A DNA stretch of 6,194 bases from an uncultured Planctomycetaceae bacterium (lineage in GTDB: Bacteria > Planctomycetota > Planctomycetia > Planctomycetales > Planctomycetaceae). Positions 5,126 to 6,194 of this stretch are shown here, piece after piece (the first letter of the stretch is position 1; every line of letters starts with the position of its first letter). A model generated the notes under the pieces. The model had not been told where the DNA came from. It saw nothing but the letters and a program-made list of their open reading frames with translations, and did no database searches. The translations under genes were made by a program, and so were the position numbers. The DNA lies in assembly GCA_937952455.1 (NCBI GenBank), contig CALFYU010000141.1, positions 1-6,194 of the forward strand. The letters run 5' to 3'.

Positions 5126-6194
5126 ATGCATCATCCCGATCTCACTTCCGACGTGATTTTTGGCCTGGGCTGGCTGTATCTGTTGCTGTTCGCGATGAAT
5201 GCAGTTTGGGCCTATCGCGCGTACGTCGAAGGTCCCGGCAAGCACGATCATGAGAGCGGCGACAAAGGCCATGCGGGAGAGCATTGGTCGGACGGTCCGA
5301 GCTTGGCCTATACCACGACCTGGGCGATCATCGCTATGGGCTTTTTTCTGGTCGCGATCGCTCATTTTACGGGAACCAGCGACCCGGATGCGTTTCTAAT
5401 TCGCATGCCGGAATTCATCAAGACCGGGATCGATTCGCTGGCCAATCCGGTGCTGTACTTCTTCGGCACCGTCGCGGCGTTTGTGCTGCTGATCCTGCTG
5501 CGGCGCGTGCTGGCCAACGCCACGGTGGCCTGGGTGCTGCTGAATGTGGTGATTGTGTTCATGGCGCTCAGCATGACCGATTACGACTTTCGGCAGATCG
5601 TCGGCAAGCCGGATAACGTGCCGATTGTCTCGATGCTATTCATCGTGGGCTACTTCACCTGGTTGTATTTCCGCCGGGCCAACGATAATGACGACCGCAT
5701 CGCGGCTGGGCGGCCGCTTTACGAACAGGAGGACAACGAGAAGGTTCTGGTCTGGCCCGATTTGGTCTATACCGAACTGATCTGCATGGTCGGGCTGATG
5801 GCCCTGCTGGTATTGTGGGGAATCGCGCTGCAGGCGCCGCTGGAAGAACCGGCGTCGGCCGTTAAGACCCCCAACCCCTCGAAAGCCCCGTGGTACTTCC
5901 TGGGGCTGCAGGAGATGCTCGTTTATTATGATCCTTGGATGGCCGGTGTGGTCCTGCCGTCTATCATTTTGGTGGGACTGATGGCCCTGCCGTACATCGA
6001 CTTCAATAAGCGGGGCAACGGTTACTATTCATTCAACGAACGAAAATTTGCAGTCCTGACCTTCATGTTCGGCTTTTTGCCGCTGTGGATCGGACTGATC
6101 GTGTTGGGCACGTTTTTGCGGGGACCGAACTGGAACTTCTTCGGCATCTATGAGCCGTGGGATCCCCACAAGCTCGAGGTGCTCAACAACGTCA
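5126..6194 (+). CDS. Extended subunit-IV-like cytochrome b C-terminal protein, 3' end cut by window
   Basis: The frame is open from after the cytochrome b stop to the window edge; 356 residues are visible from the ATG at 5126. The C-terminal half (about 208 onward) resembles subunit IV of b6f, the cytochrome b C-terminal domain, which forms part of the Qo quinol site. It has helices at about 212-235, 271-290 and 306-330 and a Qo loop with TPNPSKAPWYFLGLQE (248-263). The canonical PEWY is APWY here (254-257). The N-terminal half is extra: helices at about 10-30, 60-81, 107-126, 132-150 and 165-182, plus a polar loop at 36-57 holding H40, H42, H49 and H53 with several Asp, Glu and Lys. Chloroplast subunit IV is about 160 residues with three helices. 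No clear Shine-Dalgarno site precedes 5126, so the start is less certain; translation may be coupled to cytochrome b, whose stop is 84 bases upstream in the same frame. Confidence 0.88.
   Translation, partial: MHHPDLTSDVIFGLGWLYLLLFAMNAVWAYRAYVEGPGKHDHESGDKGHAGEHWSDGPSLAYTTTWAIIAMGFFLVAIAHFTGTSDPDAFLIRMPEFIKTGIDSLANPVLYFFGTVAAFVLLILLRRVLANATVAWVLLNVVIVFMALSMTDYDFRQIVGKPDNVPIVSMLFIVGYFTWLYFRRANDNDDRIAAGRPLYEQEDNEKVLVWPDLVYTELICMVGLMALLVLWGIALQAPLEEPASAVKTPNPSKAPWYFLGLQEMLVYYDPWMAGVVLPSIILVGLMALPYIDFNKRGNGYYSFNERKFAVLTFMFGFLPLWIGLIVLGTFLRGPNWNFFGIYEPWDPHKLEVLNNV

Noticed and set aside
5049..5156. 35-codon reading frame from the ATG at 5049
   Set aside because: It overlaps the start of the subunit-IV-like gene in another frame, has no ribosome site, and its translation shows no feature.
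1..6194. tRNA or rRNA genes, CRISPR arrays, transposase genes
   Set aside because: Nothing resembling these was found by reading both strands. The single inverted-repeat element carries no transposase.

Overview
The window most likely comes from a planctomycete, a bacterium of the PVC group. This rests on three things: a Tat-exported enolase-superfamily sugar-acid dehydratase, a Rieske protein with a long Ala/Pro/Lys-rich cytoplasmic extension, and a 128-bp inverted-repeat element whose arms resemble a short repeat I recall as very common in planctomycete genomes (in six-frame translation it gives runs such as EAPAEPRA and GSAGASPSR). The assignment is from memory and gene content; no search was run.

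Layout. Bases 1-157 are leader DNA with a plausible sigma70-type promoter. Bases 158-1366 (+) encode a secreted galactonate-dehydratase-like enolase-superfamily protein. Bases 1373-1500 hold the inverted-repeat element, wedged between two convergent genes and touching the stop codon of the second. Bases 1500-2519 (-) encode a D-glutamate cyclase-like (DUF4392) protein. Bases 2520-3034 are a divergent intergenic region without a convincing gene, but with a cluster of short inverted repeats at 2800-2913. From 3035 to the window end lies a co-directional respiratory cluster: a Rieske iron-sulfur protein (3035-4186), a b6-type cytochrome b (4268-5041), and a long subunit-IV-like cytochrome b C-terminal protein (5126 to beyond the edge).

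How the genes work together. The last three genes encode the core of a quinol:electron-acceptor oxidoreductase of the Rieske/cytochrome b class, with the cytochrome b split in two as in b6f complexes. Quinol oxidised at the Qo site passes one electron to the Rieske cluster and one to the b hemes. A cytochrome c subunit is probably encoded just downstream, beyond the edge (inference). The complex has several non-textbook features. The Rieske protein carries about 210 residues before its Tat/membrane anchor, with four copies of a roughly 11-residue motif. The cytochrome b6 keeps the cysteine that binds the extra heme ci (cn) in b6f-type complexes. Subunit IV has about 205 extra N-terminal residues with around five membrane helices and a His-rich loop. 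The Qo motif reads APWY rather than PEWY. The first two genes look unrelated to respiration.
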